This document shows positions 25,193 to 36,079 of a DNA stretch of 64,000 nucleotides, piece by piece; within the stretch, counting starts at the first letter, position 1, and every line of letters starts with the position of its first letter. This stretch comes from Paramoeba atlantica (Eukaryota > Discosea). The stretch spans positions 682,001-746,000 of the forward strand of contig CDRNVI010000030.1 in NCBI GenBank assembly GCA_977017575.1, read 5' to 3'. The translations under genes were made by a program, and so were the position numbers. Below the pieces are notes generated by a model. The model made no database searches, was not told the DNA's origin, and saw nothing but the letters and a program-made list of their open reading frames with translations.

Positions 25193-27661
25193 TCAAGTTT
25201 CCCAGTAGGGTTTCACATGAAATAAAGCATCAAAAGAGGATAGAACTCTGTCTTTTTCATTTTCTAATTCGCGGATATTGTTGGAAAAAGGATTCAAAAC
25301 TTCTTGAGCAAATTTTCTGTAGCCAGAAAGATCTTGACGCAAGGCCCTGCGGCCCGCCTCAGAGGTGCGAACGTTCAAAACGTGAAGAGTTAGCCCCTTG
25401 TAAAGCCCTTCCAACAGGAATAGACAATAGCAGAGGGACATGGATTGAGAATGATTGGGAAACTGAGATACTTCCTTACGTAGCCAAGAGCAAACGTAAT
25501 TGCACGCTGCCGTACATGTGGGAAGAATTGTTTTTCCCTCAAAATCTTTCTTGCTCTGTTGCTTTACTAAGTGATGTAAGGCTTGCGTAACGCAGGCATA
25601 TGCAAAAAGTTTTGTTACGGAATTAATATCTTCGTTTAGTCTTTGAAGCGTCTTTTTCCAAAGCTTCATCCATGAGGGTTGCGCATCTTCCGGCTCATGC
25701 TTACAGTTATTATCAACAAAGAAGGACTCTAAATTTCGTGAGACAATTCTCAGAGAGTCCACCCAAGAAGCAAATAGGGTTTGAGCCTCATGCACATGAA
25801 AACTACACTCTTCAATTTCTGTTGCTGGTGTGGCGGATGACGTAGAGACCTTCCAAGAAGAAAAAAGTCCTGCGCCACCCGCATTCGTTCCTTTATGTAC
25901 CATTTCTAACAAGGAAGTGACTCTCTTTTCCGAGTTAATTTTCAACTTTTGGAATTTGTGCGTAACTATTTCGGATATGGAGCTTACGATATGACAAAGT
26001 GACTCACTGAGACTCTTTGAGACATACTCAGCTAGGAGGAGAACTCGAAGACGTAGGATTGACTTCGCTGCATCATTTAGATAGGCTCCAATTTTTGTAG
26101 AAAACTGTTCCGCATCACCTTCACTTTCTAGCATGTCTCCTATGTGAAACTGTAAGGCATTATTTAGGAAAAGGAACTCAGAGCTTTCGCAGGAATAAGC
26201 CATCTGAAACTGATGTATTGTCGAGCGAAAAGGTTGAAGAAAATCTTCACCATCAATGAAAACTAAGTTAACGAATGCGCCATAACATGTGGCTTCATGC
26301 AATACAGATTCCAAAGTCAAAAAATAGAGATCTAATTGCCCTTTTTCGCTCAAATGATTTCCAGTCGCGTTGGTAGCTTCCGTCTGAATAGACGTTTTAT
26401 TTTTGCTATCTCTCTGCATGATCTGTGTGTGGTTCATTATCCTGCTCAAGTCTCTTATTACAATTGATTCGTGAAAACGAGAAGTCCATTTTCCGAGTGC
26501 ATCTTCTTGCCTTGAAAATATTTTAGGCAGTATTAGTCTCTCTCGGTAAACGACAGCTGCATAAGTGTGGAATAACGATTTGATAAAGTCTACAATAGGT
26601 TTGTTATCACTCGAGTCTTTCATATAAGCAGATGCGCGATTGCAGAAGTCATCAAAAGAAGTTTCAATCCACTCTAAGGAAGCAAAACTGGAAGAAAAGT
26701 AAAGATCCAACAGCTGTGTATGCCATACATCTTCGTTTTCAATCATAGAATCGTATACACGCGACAAGGAAGCTGCTTCACTTACCAGGTTGGAAAAGGG
26801 AAACATACACCCTAAAGTATCAGAAAGAAGACTAGAGCTCGGCCAGTCTTGCTGGCCCGCAAGATTAGAAAGAGTGCCCAAAATGACTTCGATGTGTTGA
26901 CGTTTTTCAAGTTGACCGATGAAGGTTGAAAAATCGTCCACGAGATGCTCCTTCCACCAGAGAATTAAGAGAGAAATGTTTCTCATTCCTACGAGTACGG
27001 AAGGAGATTTCTGTAGCGTGAAATCTTCAAGCGTACGTAAAAGTGTCGTTAAGGAACATACTTGTTGCACAGTGGTTGTGGCGTAGGGGACTTTAAAAAA
27101 AGGCGTGATCAAAGAATAGAGCATATAAATATTTTCAGGAAGTTCTATCTGCTCAGATGTCCACAAAGTGTGTGCTTCGCCCTCAGCCGGCAGATATAAA
27201 AGAGACTGCAGATAAGCATTTCTTTGTTCTGTAAGAAAACATGAGATACCTTCTAAGTTTTCTTGGAAAGCCGCAGAATCTTTAGCAGACAGAAAGTTAA
27301 AATACTGACACAAACTTAGAATTTGATTAGCACGCTTCTGAGGGTCGCATGCGTGTTGGACTCCACTGCGATGAGAAGCGTTGAAGTTCGTTTCATTATT
27401 TTGCGACTTCAGCAGTTTATCCAACCTTCGAGAAGTTTCCTGTACTAGCTGCGAATTCTCGATTCTTTGTTGTACTAATTCCTTTTCTGATACGACAATT
27501 TCTTCCCGTAGAGAAAACAGCACTTTTCTACTTTTTTCTATTTTGTTCGATAACTTTTGTTTTGCATCAGTTAGAAAGCCTAGCTGCTGCTCCATACTCA
27601 TGGAGGTTATATCGATATCATCGCTGTATAGCAGTGTATCCATATCTCTCTTCGGGATCAT
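25193..27661 (-). CDS. Sec10-like exocyst subunit (tethering complex protein)
   Basis: 822 residues, mostly helical. The N-terminus is coiled coil (QKLSNKIEKSRKVLFSLREE), then RANQILSLCQYFNFLSAK, which matches the RAVEAQxLxxYFNEF segment of Sec10/EXOC5. The C-terminus LYKGLTLHVLNVRTSEAGRR, ALRQDLSGYRKFAQEVLNP corresponds to the Sec10 segment where a small-residue strand is followed by D(V/L)xxYRKCxxxFxIP. Exocyst tethers secretory vesicles to the plasma membrane. Family assignment is by remembered motifs only; another CATCHR-fold subunit (COG4) is the main alternative. Confidence 0.55.
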   Translation of the reverse strand: MIPKRDMDTLLYSDDIDITSMSMEQQLGFLTDAKQKLSNKIEKSRKVLFSLREEIVVSEKELVQQRIENSQLVQETSRRLDKLLKSQNNETNFNASHRSGVQHACDPQKRANQILSLCQYFNFLSAKDSAAFQENLEGISCFLTEQRNAYLQSLLYLPAEGEAHTLWTSEQIELPENIYMLYSLITPFFKVPYATTTVQQVCSLTTLLRTLEDFTLQKSPSVLVGMRNISLLILWWKEHLVDDFSTFIGQLEKRQHIEVILGTLSNLAGQQDWPSSSLLSDTLGCMFPFSNLVSEAASLSRVYDSMIENEDVWHTQLLDLYFSSSFASLEWIETSFDDFCNRASAYMKDSSDNKPIVDFIKSLFHTYAAVVYRERLILPKIFSRQEDALGKWTSRFHESIVIRDLSRIMNHTQIMQRDSKNKTSIQTEATNATGNHLSEKGQLDLYFLTLESVLHEATCYGAFVNLVFIDGEDFLQPFRSTIHQFQMAYSCESSEFLFLNNALQFHIGDMLESEGDAEQFSTKIGAYLNDAAKSILRLRVLLLAEYVSKSLSESLCHIVSSISEIVTHKFQKLKINSEKRVTSLLEMVHKGTNAGGAGLFSSWKVSTSSATPATEIEECSFHVHEAQTLFASWVDSLRIVSRNLESFFVDNNCKHEPEDAQPSWMKLWKKTLQRLNEDINSVTKLFAYACVTQALHHLVKQQSKKDFEGKTILPTCTAACNYVCSWLRKEVSQFPNHSQSMSLCYCLFLLEGLYKGLTLHVLNVRTSEAGRRALRQDLSGYRKFAQEVLNPFSNNIRELENEKDRVLSSFDALFHVKPYWET

Positions 27662-28077
27662 AGAAATTATGTGTCGTCAAAACACGTTTTGAAATCGACT
27701 TTTTCAAAAACTGCTAGATATTAAAAGACTGTTCGGATAAATATTCCTAGAAAATATTTGTATGGTTATAATGCGATGTATCAAAGAGTGTTAACCATGA
27801 CATTACATCTGTAGTCAGTGTTCGTAATGCATAATGGTCCTTTTGGGGAATGCATAAGATTTTGCTAAAAATATCTCACGAAAAGTATTGATAAAAAGAT
27901 AATCGGCACACTCCAAGAATGATCCGATATACGTTGTAAATTGGTCTCGCGAAAAGCTGTCGTAAGAATAGGAAGCAGTAGGAAAAGTTGTGATCTGTAT
28001 ACAGTACAAGGTAAAAAAGCACGCAGCCTAAAAAGTTTAGATCTGGTTTGTTGAAAGCTACGCGCATTAGGGAAAAA
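27662..28077. other. Intergenic spacer
   Basis: About 415 bp, AT-rich, with no gene, repeat or RNA that I can support. Short minus-strand frames here lack ATG starts or domain features. Confidence 0.5.
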
Positions 28078-29367
28078 TCAAATTGGAAGAGAACGTGCCA
28101 GTTCACGGGCCGCCGATGTGTACGAACTGTTACTAGTATTAAATAATTCCGAATTTTCTGCAATTTGATTCAAATCTTCCAAAATTTGCAATCGTGTTAG
28201 ATATTTCCCCGCATAAACTTTACATCGCATTGTGTACAAATCCATCGGGTTGCGAACAGTTTGAATATATCGCGGACTGAAGGCAAGTGGAGGATAAGAA
28301 AACGCAGCATCCAGATTCGATGGGCTCTGTTGAAGAGTTTCCAAAGATGATAAAAGGTGTCGTCGAAAATCGACGCTTAACATTTCATCGCTCGTATCCT
28401 CATTTCGCATTTCAGTAACATGGTAGCGATACTTTGCGTGGTACTTCAAAGAACCCAAGACATAGAATCGTAATGTTTCACGTTGTCTAGGGTCAAAAAA
28501 AGGATCCAAAAAGCAGTCACGAAGAACAGCCTCCATATCACAGTGAAAAGTGAACAAGTCCCGGTAGGAACCCATGCGAAGTCGATTTTCAATGCCTTCA
28601 AAACGTAATTTTGGATTTTCTAGCGATTTTAAAATATCTAAAAGATTGAGAGAATTCGTATCGGTGGATTCCATATTCGATACTTCCGTACGAGTAGGGG
28701 TCCAAAGAGAAAGATATTCCTGCCACAAATGTCCTTGCAGCTGCCACGCAAAGACTTGATTGTCAAATGATTCGGGTAAAGAGTTTTCATACCGCAGAAA
28801 TTTGATACCGTGATGACTTGCAATTTCAAGATACCTTTTCTCTAAGTGCATGGCACACCTCGCGAGTTCGTGATCGGGACCATATGCCCAAATCATGTTT
28901 GAAGTGAGATCAAAAAGATCTACTTCAAAGGCTTTCTGCGTGCAATAAATGTCCCCTGCCAGACGTGCATGAATGGTAGCAAAATCAATTGGAAACGGTA
29001 CAGACCGTTTGTACTTCAGATCTTCAACAGGAAGTAGGAAGATCTCATAGGCCTTCTTCGAAGATGACACAGACAGCTCAGCATCGGCTATTTCGTATAA
29101 AATAGATAGCAGCTTGTGACGTAGTTCTAAACTAAGAGACTTGCGCGAGTCATGCTGCGTGATCTCTTCTTGAAACGTTAGATAATTAGAATTCGCGTCC
29201 GAAAGTAAAATTGAGTTCTCCGCGGTGTGAAAGTCTTCGTTAGACAGTTTGAAATGCTCCTTAGCATTGAGCACATAATTTCTATGTCGCGTGGGCCCAG
29301 TATTTACGAAGTTGGATTTGGGAGACAGTACTGAACTATTCTCATGTTTCGTGGTTTCCGTAGTCAT
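28078..29367 (-). CDS. Tandem bromodomain factor (BDF5-like)
   Basis: 429 residues with two bromodomain-like regions. First, about residues 80-190: YKRSVPFPIDFATIHARLAG, DIYCTQKAFEVDLFDLTSNM and a Y where the acetyl-lysine Asn neighbourhood is expected. Second, about 325-425: PPLAFSPRYIQTVRNPMDLY, TMRCKVYAGKYLTRLQILED and ELFNTSNSSYTSAARELARS, a good match to the PMDL helix, the conserved Asn and the final helix. The first domain has lost the clear Asn and may not read acetyl-lysine. Kinetoplastid BDF5 has this double arrangement and marks transcription start regions; that role is inferred. Confidence 0.75.
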   Translation of the reverse strand: MTTETTKHENSSVLSPKSNFVNTGPTRHRNYVLNAKEHFKLSNEDFHTAENSILLSDANSNYLTFQEEITQHDSRKSLSLELRHKLLSILYEIADAELSVSSSKKAYEIFLLPVEDLKYKRSVPFPIDFATIHARLAGDIYCTQKAFEVDLFDLTSNMIWAYGPDHELARCAMHLEKRYLEIASHHGIKFLRYENSLPESFDNQVFAWQLQGHLWQEYLSLWTPTRTEVSNMESTDTNSLNLLDILKSLENPKLRFEGIENRLRMGSYRDLFTFHCDMEAVLRDCFLDPFFDPRQRETLRFYVLGSLKYHAKYRYHVTEMRNEDTSDEMLSVDFRRHLLSSLETLQQSPSNLDAAFSYPPLAFSPRYIQTVRNPMDLYTMRCKVYAGKYLTRLQILEDLNQIAENSELFNTSNSSYTSAARELARSLPI

Positions 29368-29581
29368 GGAATAAAAATAGAACTCTGAGCAACTATGTCC
29401 TGAGAAAAAACCAAGAAAGAAATCTACTGTGCCACAACCCCTAAATTACCACTGTCCCCCTACATGTAAATTTAATTGTTTGCTTTAGTCAAAGAGATTG
29501 TGATAACACCTTGCACCCCTCGTTAAGTTGTTGTTTTTTTCAAAAATATTTCAATAACTCGAGTTTCCGTCTAGTCATAAT

Positions 29582-30487
29582 TTACATTGATACCTTCGCA
29601 GGATGCGGCATAGGAGTGTATCTTTGGAACGAATTTCCTTGAAGGTTGATCAAGATTAAATTTTCGGAAAGTTTGGATAAATCTAAATATCCTGTCAGTT
29701 TGTTGTTTTGTAGCAAAATATATGCGAGCGACTCGGGAAGGGAACTTACGTCAATAGTGCCAGAAAATAAATTATTGGAAAGATAGAGAGTGAAAAGTGA
29801 CTTGGGTAAGTGTGTTAAGTCAATGTTTTCTGTAAATAAATTACCAGAACCATACAACTCTGACAGGAAGTGCGGAAGACGAGTGAGCGAGAGAGGACCT
29901 GAAAACTGATTTTCTTCAATTTGGAATCGTACCAAACACGGTGGAAGAACATCTGTATCAATTGGACCCATAAAAAAATTTCGGCAAATAGCAAATCGCT
30001 TCAAGTCAGTGGGCAACGCAGATGTGTCGCACTCTCCAGAAAACTGATTATTATCTAGAACCAAATAACGGAGAATATCGGGAAGTGCCGACCAATCAAC
30101 TTGCCCCGAAAGATGCTGTGTATCCCAATAATCACCCAGAACAAGACTTTTAACTGTACGGGGCAGCGCTGACCAGTTCAGTGTGCCGCGAAGACCACAA
30201 CGTGACCAGTCGATATGACTTACATGAGTTCCATCCTTGCAGCGTACGCCATTCCACGCACATGCAGATGCATTTGTAGTCCACTTTAAATTGAGCTCTG
30301 TTACATTTTTTAAGAAATGCACAAGGAGATATTCATCAGGAAGAATAGACCCCCGAACCTTGGAAAGACGTGTGATTGGAAAAGCAGGGTTTTGATCGTT
30401 AAAATTATTTGGCTCACTCTTAAGCTTACGGCGTTTCTGGGTGGGAGGGCACCCAGAATCACTCAAACAAAAGCGGAAAGTAATCAT
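29582..30487 (-). CDS. LRR family protein 2
   Basis: About 301 residues from the ATG at 30487. Basic motif TQKRRKLKSE near residue 20, header ILPDEYLLVHFLKNV, cap TTNASACAWNGVRC, then about ten LP-type LRRs (for example LPESLAYILLQNNKLTGYLD). It ends HPAKVSM. The upstream extension lacks an ATG. Family features match the gene at 21361-22314; the paralogue next door (30808-33135) is more than twice as long, so repeat number varies strongly. Confidence 0.82.
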   Translation of the reverse strand: MITFRFCLSDSGCPPTQKRRKLKSEPNNFNDQNPAFPITRLSKVRGSILPDEYLLVHFLKNVTELNLKWTTNASACAWNGVRCKDGTHVSHIDWSRCGLRGTLNWSALPRTVKSLVLGDYWDTQHLSGQVDWSALPDILRYLVLDNNQFSGECDTSALPTDLKRFAICRNFFMGPIDTDVLPPCLVRFQIEENQFSGPLSLTRLPHFLSELYGSGNLFTENIDLTHLPKSLFTLYLSNNLFSGTIDVSSLPESLAYILLQNNKLTGYLDLSKLSENLILINLQGNSFQRYTPMPHPAKVSM

Positions 30488-30807
30488 AACTAACAATTTT
30501 TCAAATTTAAAAAGAGCTCTCGTAAAAATACTCACTTAAATGAGAACATTTAACTATCCCCCTTTTTAATAGAGCAATTTTTTCTGGGACAAAGATTTTT
30601 TTCTGGGGAGGGCCAAATTGTTTGTCGAAATTGTTTGAAAGCAGTTTTCATACACACAAAAAATTTGATAATTTTACAAAAAATTGCCTCACAAATAAGG
30701 GGCTGCATGATAATTTTTCGATTCGAAAGAATCCTATTTTTTCATACGTCAGAAAAATGGTACAAAAAGTCCTTCTCGTCGAGTGCCCTACTGAGGCTGA
30801 ATTTCGA

Positions 30808-33135
30808 TCAAACTAAAATTGCTTCATTTGGAGTAACGCATTCTCCAAAATTGTTTCCACGAAGATCAATTTTCTGAAGTGTATTGGGAATCATCGGGAA
30901 GTGAGGCATATGCGAAAGCTTGTTGTTACTTAACGACAAAATCTCCAACTTAGAAGATAAAGGAAGGAGCTTCGGAACGCAGGAAATTTTATTATCATTA
31001 AGTTCAATTATTTCAATATCACGGGGAAATGCCTCCCAGTTCAAAATTTGATTGAAATTGTTATGATCTGCAGTCAGTCGCTTTAATGTTCTTGGGAGAG
31101 TTGAAAAGTCAATATTTCCAGAAAATGAATTGCACGAAAGAGTCAGGTTACATAATGACAAAGAATGATTTGATATATGAATAACCCCGTGGAAATTATT
31201 GTTTGCCAGATCCAAGCTTTTAAGACGTGCTGGAAGCTTCGTTAAAGTCACTGAACCTGTAAAGCTGTTGTTTTGAAGTAAGAGCTCTTCTAAACGACTG
31301 CCGTACGAAATTTTGTCAAAAACTACTTCACCTACCAATTGATTACAGCTGAGATTTAAGTTTTCAAGAGAAATCGGAAGTTTAGAAAACGAAACAGTTC
31401 CTTCAAACTGGTTAAGATGAAGATTCAGAAATACTACCCCAGGCGGTAGATGATCTAGGTCTAGTGGGCCCGAAAACAAGTTATCGTTTAAATGAATATA
31501 CTGTATACTACTTGGGAGTTGTACAAGAGAAATAGATCCGCGAAAGGCATTCGTGGCTAGTGAAAGATAATAAATACTACTCGGTAGAGATGCCAAATTA
31601 ACGGTGCCGTGAAACTTATTCCTACTAAGTCGAAGTCTGCGTAGCGTAGAGGGCAAACGTGTAAAATCGAGCTCTCCAGTAAAAGTGTTGTTGGATAGAT
31701 CCAATATCTCCAAATTTATAAAGTTAGATTTAGAATATAGCAAATCAAATTGGAAATCACCAATCAAGTTGTTATCGTTCAAATGTATTGCCTTGATCGT
31801 GTTCGGCATTTGAGAAAGGTCGATTGAAGAATGAAAACAATTTTGGCGAAGGTCCACAATTTCCATGCCATAAGGCAAGTGCAACAAGAACAATTCTCCA
31901 GAGAAACGATTATCGGACAAATTTATGATGACAAGAGACTGTGGCAACATGGTAAGATCGACGTCTCCGCTGTAGGAATTATCATTGAGGTAAAGGTATA
32001 GCAAAGCATTAGGAAGTATCGTTAGATCCCAAGTTCCAGAAAACGTGTTGTAATCAAGTGCAATTTCAAGTAAAGCAGATTGTGGGTCAATATACCCGAC
32101 CATTTCAGAAAGCGTGTTATTGGAAAGCCGCAAAATTTCCAAATTTTCGTGATTGTGCGGCAAGTCCATGGAACCAGAAAAAGAATTTGTCGACACATCA
32201 ATGGATTTTAAAGCAGGCGGAAATTTACCAAACCGCAAAGAACCAGACAATGAATTGTCTGGGAGCGATAAGTGTTCTAGTTCCACTGGAAGATTCGTTA
32301 GGCTAATATTTCCACTAAAGAAATTATTCCCGACGTCAAAACCACGTAAAGTGGGAGGAAGCGTGTTAATCTCAATGTTTCCAGAAAATCTATTGTGGGG
32401 TACACTAAAGACACTGAGACCAGGAGGGAGATGGGAAAAATCAGCAGTACCTTCAAACATATTGTTTCCCGCTGTAATGCGGATCAAACCGGAAGGAAGT
32501 ACACCTAATGGGACCCCACCACTGAAGAAGTTGTTGTGAATAACTAAGGCTTGAAGTATAGAAGGCAACGCTTCAAAATTAAGCGTTCCATTAAAACGGT
32601 TGTTGTGAAGTAAAAGATTTTCGAGATGAGACCAAGTAGGAGAGAAGGAAACAACCCCATTAAAATTGTTGGAGGCCAAGTTTATCAAGCGTATGTTAGA
32701 AGAAAGCGCGTGAAGTTCAACGTGACCACTAAAAATATTATTTAGCACGTCTAAGCTTTTTAGCGAGAAAGGCATGTTGTCGAGAGTAAGAGTGCCTGAC
32801 AAGCGGTTGTCGCTTAAATCAAGCACCTCTAGTTGAATGGGAAGATACTCTGTTTGAAGTGTCCCACTTAATCCGTGCCCAGACCAATTGATAACAACGA
32901 CTTTTCCATCATCACCACAAGTAACTCCTTCCCATTCAGAAACCGCACTATGCGTACTCCAGGAGGTGTGACGCAGAGTTACGTTCTTAAGAAACCGATC
33001 AAGATCGTATTCTTCCGGAAGTACGTGACCTGCGATGCGTCCATGTGGAGATGTGAATTGACTTGGATTGGTTGTGACTCTACGCCGCTTAGATGGAGGG
33101 GTAATTCCTTCATCGAAAAAACCAAAAGACCACAT
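30808..33135 (-). CDS. LRR family protein 3, long (about 30 repeats)
   Basis: 775 residues. It starts MWSFGFFDEGITPPSKRRRV, with the shared basic motif, then GHVLPEEYDLDRFLKN, the degenerate cap STHSAVSEWEGVTC (first Cys replaced) and INWSGHGLSGTL. About thirty repeats follow, such as LPSTLRRLRLSRNKFHGTVN and LPPGVVFLNLHLNQFEGTVS. The solenoid runs to the C-terminus without a membrane anchor. The repeats are well diverged from one another, so the array is old rather than freshly amplified. It is the longest member in the window. Confidence 0.87.
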   Translation of the reverse strand: MWSFGFFDEGITPPSKRRRVTTNPSQFTSPHGRIAGHVLPEEYDLDRFLKNVTLRHTSWSTHSAVSEWEGVTCGDDGKVVVINWSGHGLSGTLQTEYLPIQLEVLDLSDNRLSGTLTLDNMPFSLKSLDVLNNIFSGHVELHALSSNIRLINLASNNFNGVVSFSPTWSHLENLLLHNNRFNGTLNFEALPSILQALVIHNNFFSGGVPLGVLPSGLIRITAGNNMFEGTADFSHLPPGLSVFSVPHNRFSGNIEINTLPPTLRGFDVGNNFFSGNISLTNLPVELEHLSLPDNSLSGSLRFGKFPPALKSIDVSTNSFSGSMDLPHNHENLEILRLSNNTLSEMVGYIDPQSALLEIALDYNTFSGTWDLTILPNALLYLYLNDNSYSGDVDLTMLPQSLVIINLSDNRFSGELFLLHLPYGMEIVDLRQNCFHSSIDLSQMPNTIKAIHLNDNNLIGDFQFDLLYSKSNFINLEILDLSNNTFTGELDFTRLPSTLRRLRLSRNKFHGTVNLASLPSSIYYLSLATNAFRGSISLVQLPSSIQYIHLNDNLFSGPLDLDHLPPGVVFLNLHLNQFEGTVSFSKLPISLENLNLSCNQLVGEVVFDKISYGSRLEELLLQNNSFTGSVTLTKLPARLKSLDLANNNFHGVIHISNHSLSLCNLTLSCNSFSGNIDFSTLPRTLKRLTADHNNFNQILNWEAFPRDIEIIELNDNKISCVPKLLPLSSKLEILSLSNNKLSHMPHFPMIPNTLQKIDLRGNNFGECVTPNEAILV

Positions 33136-33543
33136 AGGAAAAGTATGCGATTAAAAGTGTGCGATTTAAAGACAAGTGGGTTCTAGTACTTATTTTTCAG
33201 ATACTTTTGCAGTCGAAATAACCAGATTTGCACAATTCATTTTCTAGATTTTTTACGCATTTGTTTTTGTCAATCTTGAAGGATTACGGTTTCCGAGACC
33301 TTTTAGTAGCTTGTCCAACATGGACAATTGCTTCTGTAGCCTTGATGGCAATAATTTTGCGTGAACATGTTGCTTCAAACAGAATAATCTCGCTTACAGA
33401 CATTAGTTAATACAGTAGATATTACTTTCACAATTCTAGTATCCTCGGATGGTTCATTTGACAAGTAAATTAGATTTCGACAAGAAAAAGGCTGCAAGAT
33501 GATACTACTGTACAATATCTAATATTGTATCTAGACGAAGACA
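33136..33543. other. Intergenic spacer
   Basis: About 400 bp, AT-rich, with nothing recognisable apart from short pyrimidine tracts on the minus strand upstream of the LRR start. Confidence 0.5.
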
Positions 33544-35826
33544 TCATTCGCTCTTAAAGCTCATGACTGTTGAGGCTAGCGCAGAAGAAACTGCAGAATG
33601 GTAGTGAGGCATGCGATGTATCATGACGTATTCCTCGCTGTCCGTTTCAACACGTTGTGACAAATGTACGTACAAATAACTAAGAAGACTTGAGTAAGTC
33701 TCAGGAAAGTCATTCAAATTTTGCCTTATAACATTTCGACAAGATTGGAACACGTCTGATGTGCGAGTGAAAATTAGGGAAGTAACTTCCTTTGTGGATT
33801 CATTTTGTGAAAGGCTTTTAAGAACGTCGCTAACTGCAGACTGTACATGAATTCGAAGACACACTTCCGACTGAACCTCAAAAACAGAGGTAGTTTCTTG
33901 AAAAAGTACGTGGATTTCTTGTTTTTTGTCCACAAACTCTTGTTGTTCATCAAAAAGCCAATAAAAATCCGTCTGACGTTCTTGAGCCCTTGTAGTAGAA
34001 CAAGTATCCAACAGGTCAAAAATTCGAATTTTCATTTGTGAGAGATATCGCAATGCAATGGATACACATCGTATTATTTCGTAATCTTCATGATTAGAAC
34101 GAATCTCTTGTATTCGAATATGTGCTTGTACATGGTCTTGTAGGCTAAGTAGAGAATTTCGCGTGGCCTCAAGCGCAATGTGGCTAAAAACGTTGTAGTG
34201 CGCAGAAGGCAAAAGAGAAGAAAGAAGACATGAGTAATATTCAAAAATAGCGGGAAACATTGCTATTGTCAATTCGTTTGGTGCAGTCTTATCATGCGTA
34301 TTGTCTACCTCCTGAAGCGCGCTGTCAAAAAGCTTTTCTTGGACGTTTGCCATAAGTTGCCGTACATATTGAAAAAGCGATTGAGCAACACAGCGTATAC
34401 CAACTGGGTACAACATGAGACCATCACGCATCTTTCGTAGATCTTCCGTTATCAAACACAAGGAATCAAAGTCCGTGAGTGTGCGCCACCTACTTCCGAC
34501 GATTTGTGCTTCATTACAAATTAAAGACTGCATTAATTCGTTGAAGTGCGCTTTCATAAACCATTTGGCGGCATGGCTTCCGACTTCAATAGTTCCTGCG
34601 AGTTGGCAATACTCGGACAGCAAAATGGCCATAAGGATAATAAAAACGTAGTTAACTTCCCCTTTGACCTCACTTCGGGGAGCACATGCACTTTGTTCAA
34701 TCAGAGATGTGCAAAAAGGCTTTAAAAGCTTAAGCCGTGTGCTTGTATACACTTCAACCAATTCATTTAGAGTACGTGTCTCTCTACTATCAGAACTACC
34801 CACATAAATGGAAACCTTGTTATACCGATTGCAAACGAAGTTTAAGACTTCCAAGCCCCCACATTGCCTTTCCCACTCAGCATTTAATTTGTAAAATTCT
34901 TTCAACAATAGATCGAATTGCGGCAGAAAATGAGTTAAAGCTTCGACGGAACTAATGTCGTTCTTGATAGATTCACTTTGAATTTGTTCGAAGCCAAGAA
35001 GTTGTGGAATATATATCAGGGTGCTCAAAGGAACGTAGTTTAACTTGTCGTAAAAAACTTTCGCATGATTACTTAGTTCTGTAAGAATTTCCGTGGTAAA
35101 TGTTATGCGTAGAAATTTACGGGTAGATGCATCCAACGGTTGAAATAAAGAAGATTGAGCATGCTGATAAAAGTGTTGTTTTCTCTCGGAAATATTCTTC
35201 AAGCATGTTCGAGCTAAAGGCATGGATGGCGCGCGACACATAACTTCCTCAGCTTCGTCTAAAAATCCGATAAATTCACAATCGACATCTATCTGAAACA
35301 TTTCGCTTTTTCGCTTATCCCATTCTTCTAATCGAGAAAGAATTCTAAGTATTTCTTCGCATACTTGTATTTCTTTTGTTAGATTGACCTTTTCGATAAG
35401 AAAGTGTTGCATTTCGGAGGAAAAAGACGCCTTTTGTTGTAGAGATGCAAGTTTGCTCGTTATTTCAGCGCACCACGTCTGCATACGAAAAAGTTGATTA
35501 GATTCACATTCGACATCATCTCGAGTTGACTTGCATGTGCCTTTCTCAGAGCTAACGTCCTTGGTCTGTTCACATCCCACATAGACAGGCATTACTCCAC
35601 TCAAATTAGTGCCTAAATTCTTAGTTACCGCCTTGGGTAGGTTGGATTCTGATTTATCTCTTGCATGTTGCCTCTCTGTTATCGATAAGCATTCGTTTTC
35701 CTTTTCTATGGGAACGCAGTCGATTACACTCGATGAGGTATTGAGACGAACTGCATTGTGCACACGTTGGACCATTGCTTGCGCAGCTTCACTTTCCAAC
35801 GCTTCGTTCTCCATACAATAGACCAT
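33544..35826 (-). CDS. Helical protein, possible COG complex (COG3/COG6-like) subunit
   Basis: 760 residues, almost wholly helical. Residues 1-110 look disordered. Then comes a coiled-coil pair (AEITSKLASLQQKASFSSEM, VNLTKEIQVCEEILRILSRL) followed by CEFIGFLDEAEEVMCRAPSM and LARTCLKNISERKQHFYQHA, an arrangement like that of COG6 or COG3, where a coiled coil precedes an FF.AL..V segment and an aromatic helix. No sequence motif is decisive. If right, it acts in retrograde tethering at the Golgi. I would treat it as an unassigned CATCHR-like protein. The neighbouring Sec10-like gene is not evidence, since clusters here are functionally mixed. Confidence 0.35.
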   Translation of the reverse strand: MVYCMENEALESEAAQAMVQRVHNAVRLNTSSSVIDCVPIEKENECLSITERQHARDKSESNLPKAVTKNLGTNLSGVMPVYVGCEQTKDVSSEKGTCKSTRDDVECESNQLFRMQTWCAEITSKLASLQQKASFSSEMQHFLIEKVNLTKEIQVCEEILRILSRLEEWDKRKSEMFQIDVDCEFIGFLDEAEEVMCRAPSMPLARTCLKNISERKQHFYQHAQSSLFQPLDASTRKFLRITFTTEILTELSNHAKVFYDKLNYVPLSTLIYIPQLLGFEQIQSESIKNDISSVEALTHFLPQFDLLLKEFYKLNAEWERQCGGLEVLNFVCNRYNKVSIYVGSSDSRETRTLNELVEVYTSTRLKLLKPFCTSLIEQSACAPRSEVKGEVNYVFIILMAILLSEYCQLAGTIEVGSHAAKWFMKAHFNELMQSLICNEAQIVGSRWRTLTDFDSLCLITEDLRKMRDGLMLYPVGIRCVAQSLFQYVRQLMANVQEKLFDSALQEVDNTHDKTAPNELTIAMFPAIFEYYSCLLSSLLPSAHYNVFSHIALEATRNSLLSLQDHVQAHIRIQEIRSNHEDYEIIRCVSIALRYLSQMKIRIFDLLDTCSTTRAQERQTDFYWLFDEQQEFVDKKQEIHVLFQETTSVFEVQSEVCLRIHVQSAVSDVLKSLSQNESTKEVTSLIFTRTSDVFQSCRNVIRQNLNDFPETYSSLLSYLYVHLSQRVETDSEEYVMIHRMPHYHSAVSSALASTVMSFKSE

Positions 35827-36079
35827 CCGCTTCCACTATCACAGAAATATCATAAAAAACTAGAAAAAACAACCTACTAGAAACTTACACGCCTCCTTTA
35901 CATTTATGCATGCATAGATGAGATGACACGGGTGGCGAGGTTACTGTACAATCCCTATATTGTGCTGCTCATTACCTTTTTGCTACGGATTATCTCTATA
36001 CACAGCGTACAGTATTTGTTAAATCCTTGGTACCCCGTTGTCAGAGGCTCTAAACCCTCTAAAAAACTCCTCTACCCCT

